Of a stretch of DNA of 64,000 nucleotides, positions 16,730-26,344 are shown one piece after another. Source of the stretch: Hyphomonadaceae bacterium. Lineage in GTDB: Bacteria; Pseudomonadota; Alphaproteobacteria; Caulobacterales; Hyphomonadaceae. Positions within the stretch are counted from its first letter, which is position 1. Every line of letters begins with the position of its first letter. A model generated the notes under the pieces. The model did not search any database. It was not told the origin of the DNA and saw nothing but the letters and a program-made list of their open reading frames with translations. Made by a program: the position numbers and the translations under genes. The stretch lies in contig JANSWU010000001.1 in assembly GCA_024743315.1 (NCBI GenBank), forward strand, positions 744,001 to 808,000, written 5' to 3'.

Positions 16730-17891
16730 CTTCTTGGGCTCCCTCATCAAGTCGAAGCGTGAATTTAAAAGCGGCGCCGCCTTTATCCGATGGCGCGTAT
16801 TGGATCACGGTGCCATGCGCATCCATAATGGTCTGGCAGATCGAGAGGCCGAGGCCCATCCCGCCGGGCTTGGTGCTGTTAAAGGCATCAAAAGGTGAGG
16901 CATCTTCGCCGCTCGCGAAGCCCGGGCCATTGTCCTCGACAGTAATGATGGCGAGATCTTCATTCCGTTCGGCAGAAATCCAGATTTGCGGGTTGTGTGT
17001 GTCTGAAAGTGCCTCGATGGCATTCCGAACCAGATTCACGATTACCTGACGCAGCTGCAATCGGTCGGCAAGCACGCGGGGAAACCCATCCGGGACGCGC
17101 GCGATGACCCGCGCCAGCTGGCCTTCAATCCCAACTTTTGCCAGCGAGGCCGCATCTTCGATCAGTTCAGGTAGTGAAACGGGGCGCATATCGAGCTCTC
17201 CGCGCGAAACATAATCGCGCAGGCGGCGGACAATCTGCCCGGCGCGGATCGATTGATTGGCGGCCGCATCTAAGGCTTCCTGGACAAAGGCCAGTGTATC
17301 CGCATCGGCATTGTTCAGCAGATCTCGCGCCGCTTCGAGATAATTGGCGACGGCGGTCAGAGGTTGGTTGAGTTCATGCGCCATCGCCGAGGCCATGGTC
17401 CCGACCGCGCTCAGCCGCGAGAAATTCGCCAGCTCGACCTGCATTTCATTCAGCCGTAGCGCATTGGCCTGTTTTTCCGAAATATCGCGAATATAACCGG
17501 TGAACAGCCGTTCGCCGTCAATCTCGGCTTCGCCAATCTTGAGTTCGACCGGGATCACCCGTCCATCCGCAAGTCTGGCCTCCACGATGCGGCCAATACC
17601 GATAATTTGTTTCTCACCGGTGATCAGATAATTGTCTATATACTGGTCATGATGCGTGCGATGATTGTCATCCATCAGGATCGAAACATTCTTGCCGGCA
17701 ATGTCCTTGGCCGTGTACCCGAACAGACGTTCTGCCGCCGCGCTGAAGGCGAGGATTTGTCCGGATGCATTGATCACAATCATCGCATCCGGCACCGATG
17801 CCAGAATTGACCGCATCAACGGTTCCAGCGATTTGCGGTCGCCATATAGCCCATTGCTGTCCTGAAGGACCGGATGCTGATCGTCTGTCAT
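16722..17891 (-). CDS. fixL: FixL-type oxygen-sensing histidine kinase
   Basis: The 389-residue protein has one PAS domain (about 20-135) and a HisKA/HATPase core with H172 in AMAHELNQPL and the ATP box NGPGFAS...GLGLSI. The PAS domain keeps the FixL heme motif: H81 in the HHDQY context matches the proximal heme ligand, and R101 in IIGIGR matches the O2-responsive arginine. It lacks an N-terminal membrane anchor, as in Bradyrhizobium-type soluble FixL. ATG 17891 was chosen over 17921 because AAAGGGTGG precedes it. Heme-O2 would keep the kinase off, so low oxygen turns on FixJ. Confidence 0.88.
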   Translation of the reverse strand: MTDDQHPVLQDSNGLYGDRKSLEPLMRSILASVPDAMIVINASGQILAFSAAAERLFGYTAKDIAGKNVSILMDDNHRTHHDQYIDNYLITGEKQIIGIGRIVEARLADGRVIPVELKIGEAEIDGERLFTGYIRDISEKQANALRLNEMQVELANFSRLSAVGTMASAMAHELNQPLTAVANYLEAARDLLNNADADTLAFVQEALDAAANQSIRAGQIVRRLRDYVSRGELDMRPVSLPELIEDAASLAKVGIEGQLARVIARVPDGFPRVLADRLQLRQVIVNLVRNAIEALSDTHNPQIWISAERNEDLAIITVEDNGPGFASGEDASPFDAFNSTKPGGMGLGLSICQTIMDAHGTVIQYAPSDKGGAAFKFTLRLDEGAQEDA

Positions 17892-17924
17892 CAGCCACCC
17901 TTTGTAATGGGCGTTAGGCATCGA

Positions 17925-18191
17925 TCAATCCGTTTGAGCGGCGACTGTGCGTCGCTGGGCATAGGCCCCGAAGGCGGCGACGCCGACCAGGACCAGGCCT
18001 GCGCCAAACACATAGCAGCCCCAGCAATGGGCTTGCTCAAACAAGCTCATCTGACCCGCGCTGACCGTAAGGGTTTTCCCCGAACATAGGGGCAAAGAGA
18101 GCACCGAAACGCTGCCCATGTGCAGCCAGATCTTGATCCCGCCAATCAATATCAGGGCCAATCCGTAAAGCGCTTGCATCCGTGTGGTCAT
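17925..18191 (-). CDS. Small membrane protein with a CWGC motif, unknown function
   Basis: An 88-residue protein with two hydrophobic segments (LYGLALILIGGIKIWLHMG and YVFGAGLVLVGVAAFGAY) joined by a loop bearing three cysteines: LPLCSGK, then AHCWGCY right before the second span. The paired Cys-x-x-Cys next to a His suggests metal (copper or heme) or redox chemistry, but I know no family with this pattern. It lies between fixL and ccoN, divergent from ccoN, so a link to oxidase assembly or copper handling is possible. ATG 18191 lies after AAAGAG; an upstream TTG-type extension would add a basic stretch. Confidence 0.65.
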   Translation of the reverse strand: MTTRMQALYGLALILIGGIKIWLHMGSVSVLSLPLCSGKTLTVSAGQMSLFEQAHCWGCYVFGAGLVLVGVAAFGAYAQRRTVAAQTD

Positions 18192-18249
18192 GCTCTTTTC
18201 CGATCTTGTTGAACTGGATTTCCTTCTACTGGACGCGACCGGATCGCAC

Positions 18250-18267
18250 ATAAGGGAAACCCCTTAT
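18250..18267. promoter_or_regulatory. Perfect palindrome upstream of ccoN (candidate operator)
   Basis: ATAAGGG (18250-18256) and CCCTTAT (18261-18267) are exact inverted copies separated by AAAC. The site is 84-101 bp before the ccoN ATG and 59 bp before the divergent small membrane gene. It does not match the FNR/FixK consensus TTGATNNNNATCAA. Operator function is inferred only from symmetry and position. Confidence 0.35.
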
Positions 18268-18270
18268 TCA

Positions 18271-18327
18271 GCCCGTCCACGGGCAAAGATATGCATCGGC
18301 TGAGCTGAAACCGCCCCGTCTTCGGGG
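18271..18327 (+). promoter_or_regulatory. Two further hairpins in the ccoN leader
   Basis: GCCCG (18271-18275) pairs with CGGGC (18280-18284), and CCCCG (18314-18318) pairs with CGGGG (18323-18327) around TCTT. The second hairpin ends 23 bp before the ccoN ATG, just upstream of GGAGG at 18334-18338. They may belong to the 5' untranslated region. Function unknown. Confidence 0.35.
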
Positions 18328-18350
18328 ACCAACGGAGGTGTATATCGGCG

Positions 18351-20042
18351 ATGACGGAAATGATCGGGTCGTTCAGACGAGGGAATAATACGAGCATTAT
18401 TGGGGTGGGGGCGCTAACCGCGGTCTTTCTGTTCTTTGCTCTGTTAATGGCGGCGTTCGCAAAAGATGCGGGCATGGAATATCAGGCTCTGACCTTCCTG
18501 GTCCTGGGCGGAGCGTTTCTGGTTGGAACCGCGCTTTGGGCAGGTGGGCTCGTCGATCGCGATCCGTTCGATGAGTCCGAGTATGAGAATACGCTGGTCA
18601 AATTCGGGGTCGCGGCCTCAATGTTTTGGGGCATTGCGGGGCTGTTGGTCGGGGTCGTCATTGCCCTGCAGCTAACCTGGCCGAACCTGTTCTATTTCCC
18701 GGAGCTCGGTTGGACCAATTTTGGCCGCCTGCGCCCGCTGCATACTAGCGCCGTGATCTTTGCGTTCGGGGGCAATGTGCTGCTGGCAACAAGTTTCTAT
18801 GTCGTCCAACGCACCTGCCGGACGCGCCTGGCCGGCGGCATGTGGCCCTGGTTTGTCTTCTGGGGCTATCAGATCTTTATCGTTCTGGCGGCGACCGGAT
18901 ACTTGATGGGCGTCACCCAATCGAAAGAGTATGCTGAGCCCGAATGGTATGTCGACCTGTGGCTGACCCTGGTCTGGGTCGTCTATCTGCTGGTCTTCCT
19001 TGGCACGCTGTGGAAGCGCAAAGAGCCACACATCTATGTGGCGAACTGGTTCTACCTGTCTTTCATTGTGACGATTGCGATGCTGCACATCGTCAACAAT
19101 CTCTCCATCCCGGTGAGCCTGACCGGCTCTAAATCGGTGCAGGTCTTTGCCGGGGTGCAGGATGCGATGACGCAATGGTGGTACGGCCACAATGCGGTCG
19201 GCTTCTTCCTGACCACCGGCTTCCTTGCCATCATGTATTACTTCATCCCGAAGCGGGTGAACCGGCCGGTCTATTCCTACCGCCTGTCCATCGTGCACTT
19301 CTGGTCGCTGATCTTCATCTATATCTGGGCCGGGCCGCACCATTTGCATTATACCGCGTTGCCACAATGGGCACAGACGCTCGGCATGACCTTCTCTGTC
19401 ATGTTGTGGATGCCGAGCTGGGGCGGGATGATCAATGGCGTCATGACGCTATCTGGGGCTTGGGACAAGCTGCGCACCGACCCCGTGGTCCGGATGATGG
19501 TTGTCTCGCTCGCCTTCTATGGCATGTCGACCTTTGAAGGCCCTCTAATGTCCGTTCGGGCGGTGAACTCGCTCAGCCACTATACCGAATGGGGCATTGG
19601 CCACGTGCATTCCGGTGCGCTCGGCTGGGTCGGCTATATCAGCTTCGGCGCCCTCTATTGCCTGGTGCCTTGGCTGTATCGCAAGAAGGGGCTGTTCTCG
19701 AAATCGCTCGTCGAGTGGCACTTCTGGATCTCCACGATCGGCATCATTTTCTACATGGTCTCCATGTGGTTCGCCGGGATTATGGAAGGTCTGATGTGGC
19801 GCGCTTATAATGAGTATGGCTTCCTCGAATACAGCTTCGTGGAAACCGTCGAGGCCAAGCATATCAGCTATATGATCCGCGCGCTTGGTGGCACGCTCTA
19901 CTTCGCTGGCGCTGGCATCATGGCGGTCAATCTGATCCGGACAGCGCTTGGTCATGGCGAGGCGAAAGCCTTGGACGATGAAGCCGACCGCGATCCTTAC
20001 GCAAAACCAGAGCCGCGCGGCGCGCTGGCACCTGCAGAATAG
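18351..20042 (+). CDS. ccoN: Cytochrome cbb3 oxidase subunit I
   Basis: A 563-residue, roughly 12-to-14-span heme-copper oxidase of the cbb3 class. Metal ligands are visible in their usual contexts: H131 in [10 protein letters not shown], CuB ligand H280 in [10 protein letters not shown]330/H331 in GPHHLHY, and the paired H418 and H420 in [12 protein letters not shown] for the two hemes. The enzyme reduces O2 to water with high affinity and pumps protons. The first gene of an eight-gene operon; ATG 18351 follows GGAGG. FixL and FixJ sit next to it on the other strand, so low-oxygen induction is expected. Confidence 0.97.
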   Translation: MTEMIGSFRRGNNTSIIGVGALTAVFLFFALLMAAFAKDAGMEYQALTFLVLGGAFLVGTALWAGGLVDRDPFDESEYENTLVKFGVAASMFWGIAGLLVGVVIALQLTWPNLFYFPELGWTNFGRLRPLHTSAVIFAFGGNVLLATSFYVVQRTCRTRLAGGMWPWFVFWGYQIFIVLAATGYLMGVTQSKEYAEPEWYVDLWLTLVWVVYLLVFLGTLWKRKEPHIYVANWFYLSFIVTIAMLHIVNNLSIPVSLTGSKSVQVFAGVQDAMTQWWYGHNAVGFFLTTGFLAIMYYFIPKRVNRPVYSYRLSIVHFWSLIFIYIWAGPHHLHYTALPQWAQTLGMTFSVMLWMPSWGGMINGVMTLSGAWDKLRTDPVVRMMVVSLAFYGMSTFEGPLMSVRAVNSLSHYTEWGIGHVHSGALGWVGYISFGALYCLVPWLYRKKGLFSKSLVEWHFWISTIGIIFYMVSMWFAGIMEGLMWRAYNEYGFLEYSFVETVEAKHISYMIRALGGTLYFAGAGIMAVNLIRTALGHGEAKALDDEADRDPYAKPEPRGALAPAE

Positions 20043-20057
20043 GAGGCCCTGAATCTC

Positions 20058-20828
20058 ATGGGACTGATGAACAATCACGGCATCCTGGAGCGCCATTCTC
20101 TGCTCCTCACCATCGGCATTCTGGTCGTGGTCTCGATTGGCGGGATCATCCAGATGGCCCCTCTGATGTACATGGACAATACGATCGAGAAAGTGGACGG
20201 CATGCGCCCGTACACGCCGCTCGAGCTCAAAGGCCGTGACATCTATATCCGCGAAGGCTGCTATGTCTGCCACAGCCAGATGGTCCGTCCTTTGCGGGAT
20301 GAGGTGGAGCGCTATGGCCATTACTCCCTCGCTGCTGAGAGCATGTACGACCACCCCTTCCAATGGGGCTCCAAACGGACCGGGCCGGACCTGGCCCGGG
20401 TGGGCGGCAAGTATTCGGCTGAATGGCAGGTCGATCACCTGATCGATCCGCGTGCCTTGGTGCCGGAAAGCATCATGCCGCCCTACGCTTTCTTGATGGA
20501 CAAGAAACTGAAATATGATGGCATCGAAGATCGGCTAAAAACTGAACGTCTGGTCGGTGTTCCGTACTCTGACGAAATGATCGAGAATGCCAAAGGGCAT
20601 ATTCTCGCTCAGGCCGATCCGTTCGACAAAGGCTTTGATTATTATGACAGCCTGATGGCACTTTATGAGGAAGAAGCGGGGCGCGAAGGCACCGTTGAAG
20701 CCCGCGACTGGGATGGCAATCCGGACGAGATCACCGAGATGGATGCGCTTGTCGCTTACCTGCAAATGACCGGCACTTTGGTTGATTTCTCAACCTACCA
20801 AGCTGGTGACCTGAGCAATCGTCGATAG
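20058..20828 (+). CDS. ccoO: Cytochrome cbb3 oxidase subunit II (mono-heme c)
   Basis: A 256-residue membrane-anchored cytochrome c. An N-terminal span (about 15-40) is followed by the single heme-attachment motif CYVCH (C68, C71, H72), with the distal Met within the ESIMPPYAF stretch, a match to ccoO. Full length for the family. It relays electrons from CcoP or soluble cytochromes to CcoN. It starts 15 bp after ccoN. Confidence 0.96.
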   Translation: MGLMNNHGILERHSLLLTIGILVVVSIGGIIQMAPLMYMDNTIEKVDGMRPYTPLELKGRDIYIREGCYVCHSQMVRPLRDEVERYGHYSLAAESMYDHPFQWGSKRTGPDLARVGGKYSAEWQVDHLIDPRALVPESIMPPYAFLMDKKLKYDGIEDRLKTERLVGVPYSDEMIENAKGHILAQADPFDKGFDYYDSLMALYEEEAGREGTVEARDWDGNPDEITEMDALVAYLQMTGTLVDFSTYQAGDLSNRR

Positions 20829-20840
20829 GAGGGGACGAAG

Positions 20841-21005
20841 ATGTATGAAATCCTTTCAAGCTTCGCGCAAACCGGGGGCCTGATCTATTTCGTGCTGATG
20901 TTCGCAGGTGCTCTGGCCTATGCACTCTGGCCACGAAATCAGGAAAAATTCGATGCCGCAGCCCGTCTGCCCTTAGAAGATGGAGGCCCGCACAATGGCC
21001 AATGA
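20841..21005 (+). CDS. ccoQ: Small cbb3 oxidase subunit IV
   Basis: A 54-residue protein with one membrane segment (about 13-30, LIYFVLMFAGALAYALW) and an acidic-basic tail typical of CcoQ, which stabilises the complex. The ATG is 12 bp after the ccoO stop and follows GGAGGGG. The 3' end overlaps the first codons of ccoP by 11 bp in another frame, indicating coupled translation. Confidence 0.9.
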   Translation: MYEILSSFAQTGGLIYFVLMFAGALAYALWPRNQEKFDAAARLPLEDGGPHNGQ

Positions 21006-21879
21006 TGTCAAAGACGTAGATTCCCATAGTGGGACCGAAACCACCGGCCATAGCTGGGACGGGATTAAAGAACTGAACACACCCTTACCGCGCTGGTGGC
21101 TGATCATCTGGTACATCACCATTGTCTGGGCTGTGATCTATATGATCTTCATGCCAGCGATCCCGGCCTTGCCCGGCATGGGCACCAATACACCTGGCAT
21201 TCGAGGGCATTCGGATCGGGCACTGGTCGCAGAAGCGGTCGCCGATCTGAAAGCGGCGCGGACCGAGCAATCGGCCTCGCTCCTTGATGCCTCCCTCGAA
21301 GAAATCGAGACCAATCGCGAGCTTCAGCAATTTGCCCTCGCCATGGGCGAAAGCTTGTTCGGCGACAATTGTGCGACCTGTCATGGCGCCGGCGGACGTG
21401 GCGCGATTGGCTATCCGATCCTCGCCGATGATGTCTGGCTTTGGGACGGTACGCTGGATGGCATTGAGTATACGCTGCGCCACGGCATCCGCCATGAAGG
21501 CGATCCCGACACGCGTTTCTCTCTGATGCCACGCTTTGGCCGCGATGGCCTATTGCCAAGCGAAGAGATCGACAATCTCACGCAATATGTCCTGCGGGTC
21601 TCCGGCCAGCCGCATGATGCTGAGGCCGCCGACGCCGCCGCCCTGACTTATGAGCAGCAATGCTCGACCTGTCATGGCGCCGATGGTCGCGGCGATCGCC
21701 TACAAGGCGCGCCCAATCTGACCGATCAGGAATGGCTTTACGGCGGCACTGAAGATGCGATCCATGCGACTATCTACAATGCGCGCAATTCGCATATGCC
21801 GGCTTGGCAGGATCGTCTTGATGACGCGTCGATCAAAGCTCTGGCCGTCTATGTCCATACATTGGGCGGCGGCGAATAA
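20995..21879 (+). CDS. ccoP: Cytochrome cbb3 oxidase subunit III (di-heme c)
   Basis: A 294-residue protein with a FixP-type N-terminal segment (HSWDGIKELNTPLPRWW, then one membrane span) and two cytochrome c domains: CATCH at C126/C129/H130 and CSTCH at C223/C226/H227. It accepts electrons from cytochrome bc1 via small cytochromes. ATG 20995 was chosen because GGAGG (20982-20986) lies eight bases upstream; it overlaps ccoQ by 11 bp. Confidence 0.95.
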   Translation: MANDVKDVDSHSGTETTGHSWDGIKELNTPLPRWWLIIWYITIVWAVIYMIFMPAIPALPGMGTNTPGIRGHSDRALVAEAVADLKAARTEQSASLLDASLEEIETNRELQQFALAMGESLFGDNCATCHGAGGRGAIGYPILADDVWLWDGTLDGIEYTLRHGIRHEGDPDTRFSLMPRFGRDGLLPSEEIDNLTQYVLRVSGQPHDAEAADAAALTYEQQCSTCHGADGRGDRLQGAPNLTDQEWLYGGTEDAIHATIYNARNSHMPAWQDRLDDASIKALAVYVHTLGGGE

Positions 21880-21891
21880 GGCTGAGCTTCG

Positions 21892-23358
21892 ATGGGACAG
21901 ACAACCCTCAACATCCACCCTTCGGCGGGGAGCGGCGGTCCAACCCCGCCCCCGCCGAAAGACCTTTATGCCAAGCGCCAGCAAATCTATCCGAAGTTGG
22001 CGCACGGCAAATTTCGCTCGGTGAAATGGGTCGTCATGGCGATCACTCTGGGGGTTTATTATCTGCTACCCTGGCTGCGCTGGGACCGCGGGGAAGGTAT
22101 TCCCAACCAGGCCGTTCTCGCCGATTTTGAGAGCGAGAAATTCTACTTCTTCTTCATTGAGATCTGGCCGCAGGACATTCATTTCCTGGCCGGTCTCCTG
22201 ATCTTGGCCGCACTGGTCCTGTTCCTCATTACCTCCCTCTTGGGACGAGTCTGGTGCGGCTATACTTGCCCACAAACGGTCTGGACGGATCTCTATATCT
22301 GGGTCGAGCGGGCGTTTGAGGGCGATCGGGCGGCGCGGATGCGGCTCGATCATGCGCCCTGGAGTTTCAACAAGGCCTGGCGCAAGCTTGGTAAACATAC
22401 GATCTGGCTGGTCATTGCCTTCTGGACCGGCGGGGCGTTTATTCTTTACTGGCATGACGCGCCGACCGTGGCGCAAGGCTGGTTCACCGGCGACGCACCG
22501 CTTTCGGCCTACTGGTTTGCCGGCATCTTGACGTTGACCACCTATTTCCTCGCGGGATGGATGCGCGAACAGGTCTGCACCTATATGTGCCCTTGGCCGC
22601 GCATTCAGGGGGCGCTCACCGACGAGCATGCCCTCAACGTCACCTATCGCTATGATCGCGGTGAACCGCGCGGCCCGAAGCGTAAATCTGAGAGCTGGGA
22701 TGAGCGAGGCGATTGCATTGATTGCGATCAGTGCGTGCAGGTCTGCCCGGTCGGCATCGACATTCGCGACGGCTCACAACTTGAGTGCATCCATTGTGCG
22801 CTCTGCATAGATGCCTGCGATGAGATGATGACCAAGATTGGTCGTCCGACGGGGCTGATTGCCTATGACACAGACGTGGCCGTCACCGCCCGGGCCAATC
22901 ATCAGACGCCGCCCAAATATCGCGTCCTCCGGACACGGACGATGCTCTATGTCATTCTGATTTCGGCGATAAGTGCCCTGATGGTCTGGGGGCTCGCGAC
23001 CAAGGCCACAATTGAAGCCAACGTCCTGAAGGACCGTTCGCCGCCATTCGTACAGCTCTCGAATGGCGAAATCCAGAATGGCTACACGCTGAAGCTCGTC
23101 AACAAACAGTCGGACCCCCGTACCATGGTGATCAGCATTAGCGGCATAGAGGGTCTGACTTATTCTGTGATTGGCTTCGAGCACGAAGGCGCCGAGCCGC
23201 TTGAGCTCCCGGTCGAAGCCTTCGGGGTCGATCGCTACCGGGTTCTGGTCAGCGCTCCGGCCGGTGCGCCACAGCGCCAGATCACGATCTCCGTCCGCGA
23301 TGCTGAGACCGGTGAAACCGATATCAATCGCGCATCTTTCAGAGGACCAAATCAATGA
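21892..23358 (+). CDS. ccoG: cbb3 oxidase assembly ferredoxin CcoG
   Basis: A 488-residue polyferredoxin with about five membrane spans and two [4Fe-4S] cysteine sets beginning at C275 (CIDCDQCVQVCP) and C299 (CIHCALCIDAC), then a periplasmic IgG-like C-terminal domain. This matches CcoG/RdxA/FixG. CcoG is proposed to reduce Cu(II) for CuB insertion. It starts 12 bp after ccoP and overlaps ccoH by four bases. Confidence 0.95.
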   Translation: MGQTTLNIHPSAGSGGPTPPPPKDLYAKRQQIYPKLAHGKFRSVKWVVMAITLGVYYLLPWLRWDRGEGIPNQAVLADFESEKFYFFFIEIWPQDIHFLAGLLILAALVLFLITSLLGRVWCGYTCPQTVWTDLYIWVERAFEGDRAARMRLDHAPWSFNKAWRKLGKHTIWLVIAFWTGGAFILYWHDAPTVAQGWFTGDAPLSAYWFAGILTLTTYFLAGWMREQVCTYMCPWPRIQGALTDEHALNVTYRYDRGEPRGPKRKSESWDERGDCIDCDQCVQVCPVGIDIRDGSQLECIHCALCIDACDEMMTKIGRPTGLIAYDTDVAVTARANHQTPPKYRVLRTRTMLYVILISAISALMVWGLATKATIEANVLKDRSPPFVQLSNGEIQNGYTLKLVNKQSDPRTMVISISGIEGLTYSVIGFEHEGAEPLELPVEAFGVDRYRVLVSAPAGAPQRQITISVRDAETGETDINRASFRGPNQ

Positions 23359-23864
23359 TCCAGGCCAGTTCAGTTGCAAGCCCAGACACAAATGGCAAAC
23401 CCCTCAAGGGCTGGCATGTCCTCTTGATCATGCTCGGGTTCTTTGGGGTCATCTTCGCCGTAAATGGCGTGTTTCTGTATCACGCGATTACCAGTTTCCC
23501 AGGCGAGGATGTGAAGAAATCCTATGTCCAAGGCCTCAACTATAATGACACCCTAGCCGCGCGCGCCGCGCAGGCAGAGCTTGGCTGGACCGCCGAAGCC
23601 GGCCTGCAGAATGGCGACCTGATCTTCCGCTTGCAGGATGCCGAAGGCGCGCCGCTTTCCAATCTGGCCGTGATCGGAGAAATCCGTCGCCGGGCCACGC
23701 GCGACGCCGATCGGTCCGTCGTGTTTCAGGCAAATGCGGCTGGCGAATATGTGGTTCCATCGGCTGCGCTGGAGCCGGGCCAATGGGCGCTTCGAATTAG
23801 CGTCTATGATGCGGCGGGTGAGACTTTGCTGTTCAATGTCGATAAGACTATTATCGTGTCATGA
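23355..23864 (+). CDS. ccoH: FixH/CcoH-type assembly protein
   Basis: A 169-residue protein with one N-terminal membrane span (about 20-40, GWHVLLIMLGFFGVIFAVN) and a periplasmic domain, matching FixH/CcoH in size, position and the KSYVQGLNYND sequence. It works with CcoI and CcoS in building the oxidase. ATGA overlaps join it to ccoG and ccoI. Confidence 0.88.
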   Translation: MIQASSVASPDTNGKPLKGWHVLLIMLGFFGVIFAVNGVFLYHAITSFPGEDVKKSYVQGLNYNDTLAARAAQAELGWTAEAGLQNGDLIFRLQDAEGAPLSNLAVIGEIRRRATRDADRSVVFQANAAGEYVVPSAALEPGQWALRISVYDAAGETLLFNVDKTIIVS

Positions 23865-26071
23865 CCGATCTCACCTTCTCGCCTGACCAAGGGTGCCCGT
23901 CCGGCCTTGAGCCTGCGAGCGACGCACCTGCAGGCGACATGACAGCCTTTGTCCGGCGTAAGAATGGACTCGACACCCTGACTTTGTCCGTGCGCGGCGC
24001 AAAATGCGGCGGCTGCCTGTCCAAAATTGAAGGCGCGGTGACCGATATTCCGGGCGTACAACAAGCGCGGATGAACTTGTCGAATGGCAAGCTGCTCGTG
24101 TCCTGGTCTGATGGGGACCTCGCCAATCGGATTGCTGAGCGTGTCGCGGGGCTCGGCTATGGCGTTTCGGCTTTTTCGGAGGATGCCTCAGCCCAATCCG
24201 CAAAGTCCGAAGAACGTCGGCTGCTCATCTCTATGGGCGTTGCGGCGTTCGCGCTCGCCAATATCATGCTGCTTTCTGTCTCGGTGTGGGGCGGGCATGG
24301 TGAGATGGGCGAAACCACCCGCACCGCCTTGCATGCGATTTCTGGCTTGATCGCCTTCCCAGTGCTCCTGTTCAGCGGCAGACATTTCTTCCAATCGGCC
24401 TGGAGCGTTCTCAAACACGGCCGTGCCAATATGGACGTGCCGATATCCCTCGCCCTGACCCTGGCTTTTGGGGTGAGTGTTTGGGAAACCGCTATTGGTG
24501 GTGCGCATGCCTATTTCGATGCGTGCGTGATGTTGCTCTTCTTCCTGCTCATCGGCCGCTTCCTCGACGCCCGGCTCAGGCGCCAGGCGCACGCCGCCGC
24601 GCATGATCTAGCGGCCCTGCAGAACCGGTCGGTCAACCGCGTTTCGGCGTCGGGTCAAATGGAAAGTGTCCGGGCCGAGGATGTTACCAAAGGTGATCTG
24701 ATCTTCCTCGCCGCGGGTGAGCGCGCGGTCATTGATCTCAAAATCACGTCCGGCACCAGCAGCGTGGATGAAAGCCTGGTCACGGGCGAGAGCTTGCCGC
24801 GCGCGATTCAGAGCGGCGAAACGCTATATGCTGGCACCGTCAATCTCGATCGCCCGATCGAGGGCGAAGCCTTGGGCGACGCGTCGGATTCCCTCCTCTC
24901 TGACATTGCCGGCATGCTCGAAGCCGGCGAGCAGAAACGCGCCCGCTATCGCAAGATTGCCGATAAGGCCGTCTCGCTCTACGTGCCCTTCGTACACACA
25001 ACAGCCGCTCTGACCCTGGTCGCCTGGCTGATGCTCGGGGCCTCCCCGCGAGAAGCGATCATGGTGGCTGTTGCGACCTTGATTATTACCTGTCCCTGCG
25101 CCCTCGCGCTTGCCGCTCCCGTCGCGCAAGTGGTGGCCTCTGGGCGTTTGTTCCGAAAGGGCACCTATCTGCGCTCCGGCGATGCCTTGGAGCGGTTTGC
25201 CGAGATCGATCACATCGTCCTCGACAAGACCGGGACGCTGACGCTTGGCACGCCTGCGCTCGTGTCTGAGCATCGAGATGAGCTCCGACTTGCGGCGCAA
25301 TTGGCGCGGGCCAGTCGACACCCTCTATCACGCGCCGTGGCCGCGGCCGCTGGAGCTGGTCCGTTAGCGGATGATGTACGTGAGGTGCCCGGCCTCGGCG
25401 TCGAAGGCTGGATTGACGGGGCGCGTTATCGGCTGGGCTCTGCTGAATGGGTCGGCGTCGAAAGTGCTGCCAACATGACGGGACCAAGCCTCTGGTTTGC
25501 CCCCGTGGAGGGGGATCCCATCCGGTTCGCCTTCAAAGATCAACTACATGAAGGTGCAGACACCGTCATTGCGGATCTCAAAGCACAGGGCCTGGGAATC
25601 GAGATCTTGTCTGGCGACACAGAAAGTGCGGTCGCCGAGGTTGCCGCCGCCCTGAACCTTTCGGACTGGCGCGCAAAAGTCTCGCCGCAAGGCAAGGTGG
25701 AACGACTGACCGAGCTCAATGCTCAGAACAAAAAAGTGCTTATGGTGGGAGATGGCCTGAATGATGCGGGGGCCTTGGCCATGGCGCATGCCTCGCTCGC
25801 CCCGGGCGGCGCCATGGACGTCTCGCAGTCGGCCTCCGATGCGGTCTATTCCGGTGGGCTTAAAGCGATCCGATCCGTGCTGAATGTATCCAAGCGGACC
25901 CGGCAAGTCATGGTGCAAAACTTCGGGCTGGCGGCCGCTTACAATTTCGTTGCGGTGCCAATCGCCGTGACCGGTAATGTCACGCCCCTCATCGCGGCGA
26001 TTGCGATGTCAGCGTCGTCCCTAATCGTCACATTGAACGCGCTACGCATCAACGCTAGTTCATCGGCATGA
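23861..26071 (+). CDS. ccoI: Copper-exporting P-type ATPase for cbb3 assembly (FixI/CcoI)
   Basis: A 736-residue P1B-type ATPase. An N-terminal metal-binding domain has CGGC (C49, C52). A CPC motif (C411-P-C413) in the transport helix, DKTGT at about 455 with the phosphorylated Asp, and a conserved TGES loop complete the family set. CcoI delivers copper for the CuB site. It starts with ATG 4 bp inside ccoH and overlaps ccoS by ATGA. Confidence 0.95.
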   Translation: MTDLTFSPDQGCPSGLEPASDAPAGDMTAFVRRKNGLDTLTLSVRGAKCGGCLSKIEGAVTDIPGVQQARMNLSNGKLLVSWSDGDLANRIAERVAGLGYGVSAFSEDASAQSAKSEERRLLISMGVAAFALANIMLLSVSVWGGHGEMGETTRTALHAISGLIAFPVLLFSGRHFFQSAWSVLKHGRANMDVPISLALTLAFGVSVWETAIGGAHAYFDACVMLLFFLLIGRFLDARLRRQAHAAAHDLAALQNRSVNRVSASGQMESVRAEDVTKGDLIFLAAGERAVIDLKITSGTSSVDESLVTGESLPRAIQSGETLYAGTVNLDRPIEGEALGDASDSLLSDIAGMLEAGEQKRARYRKIADKAVSLYVPFVHTTAALTLVAWLMLGASPREAIMVAVATLIITCPCALALAAPVAQVVASGRLFRKGTYLRSGDALERFAEIDHIVLDKTGTLTLGTPALVSEHRDELRLAAQLARASRHPLSRAVAAAAGAGPLADDVREVPGLGVEGWIDGARYRLGSAEWVGVESAANMTGPSLWFAPVEGDPIRFAFKDQLHEGADTVIADLKAQGLGIEILSGDTESAVAEVAAALNLSDWRAKVSPQGKVERLTELNAQNKKVLMVGDGLNDAGALAMAHASLAPGGAMDVSQSASDAVYSGGLKAIRSVLNVSKRTRQVMVQNFGLAAAYNFVAVPIAVTGNVTPLIAAIAMSASSLIVTLNALRINASSSA

Positions 26072-26217
26072 ACATTATCGTATATCTGATCCCAGTTGCG
26101 TTGGGCCTTGGTCTTCTCGGTCTCCTCGCCTTTCTTTGGTCGGTCAATTCGGATCAATATGAAGACTTGGACGGGGCTGCGCATCGTATCCTGAATGATG
26201 AGGACAAACCGCTTTAG
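26068..26217 (+). CDS. ccoS: cbb3 oxidase maturation protein CcoS
   Basis: A 49-residue protein with one hydrophobic span (about 4-25) followed by WSVNSDQYEDLDGAAHRIL, which matches the CcoS pattern of a span followed by a polar WxxxxxQYDDxxxxxxRIL-like tail. It is required for cofactor insertion into cbb3. Its ATG overlaps the ccoI stop. It closes the oxidase operon. Confidence 0.9.
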   Translation: MNIIVYLIPVALGLGLLGLLAFLWSVNSDQYEDLDGAAHRILNDEDKPL

Positions 26218-26304
26218 CAGCGCGCGCCAAACTTTCAGAATAGACCAGACATCGACGACGCCGACACTCCGGAACCTTCCTTATACTCGCAACCTTCCGT
26301 GCTT

Positions 26305-26332
26305 CCTAAGTTGATCCGTAACTGATCTTAGG
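26305..26332. promoter_or_regulatory. Short inverted repeat before the stress-protein gene
   Basis: CCTAAG (26305-26310) and CTTAGG (26327-26332) flank a 16-base spacer with two GATC sites. The 3' arm touches the Shine-Dalgarno GGGAGG of the next gene (26331-26336). Possible leader hairpin or operator, weak evidence. Confidence 0.25.
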
Positions 26333-26344
26333 GAGGCAAAACTC

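Noticed and set aside
26311-26326. TTGAT half of an FNR/FixK box before the stress-protein gene
   Set aside because: The second half does not read ATCAA at the required four-base gap.
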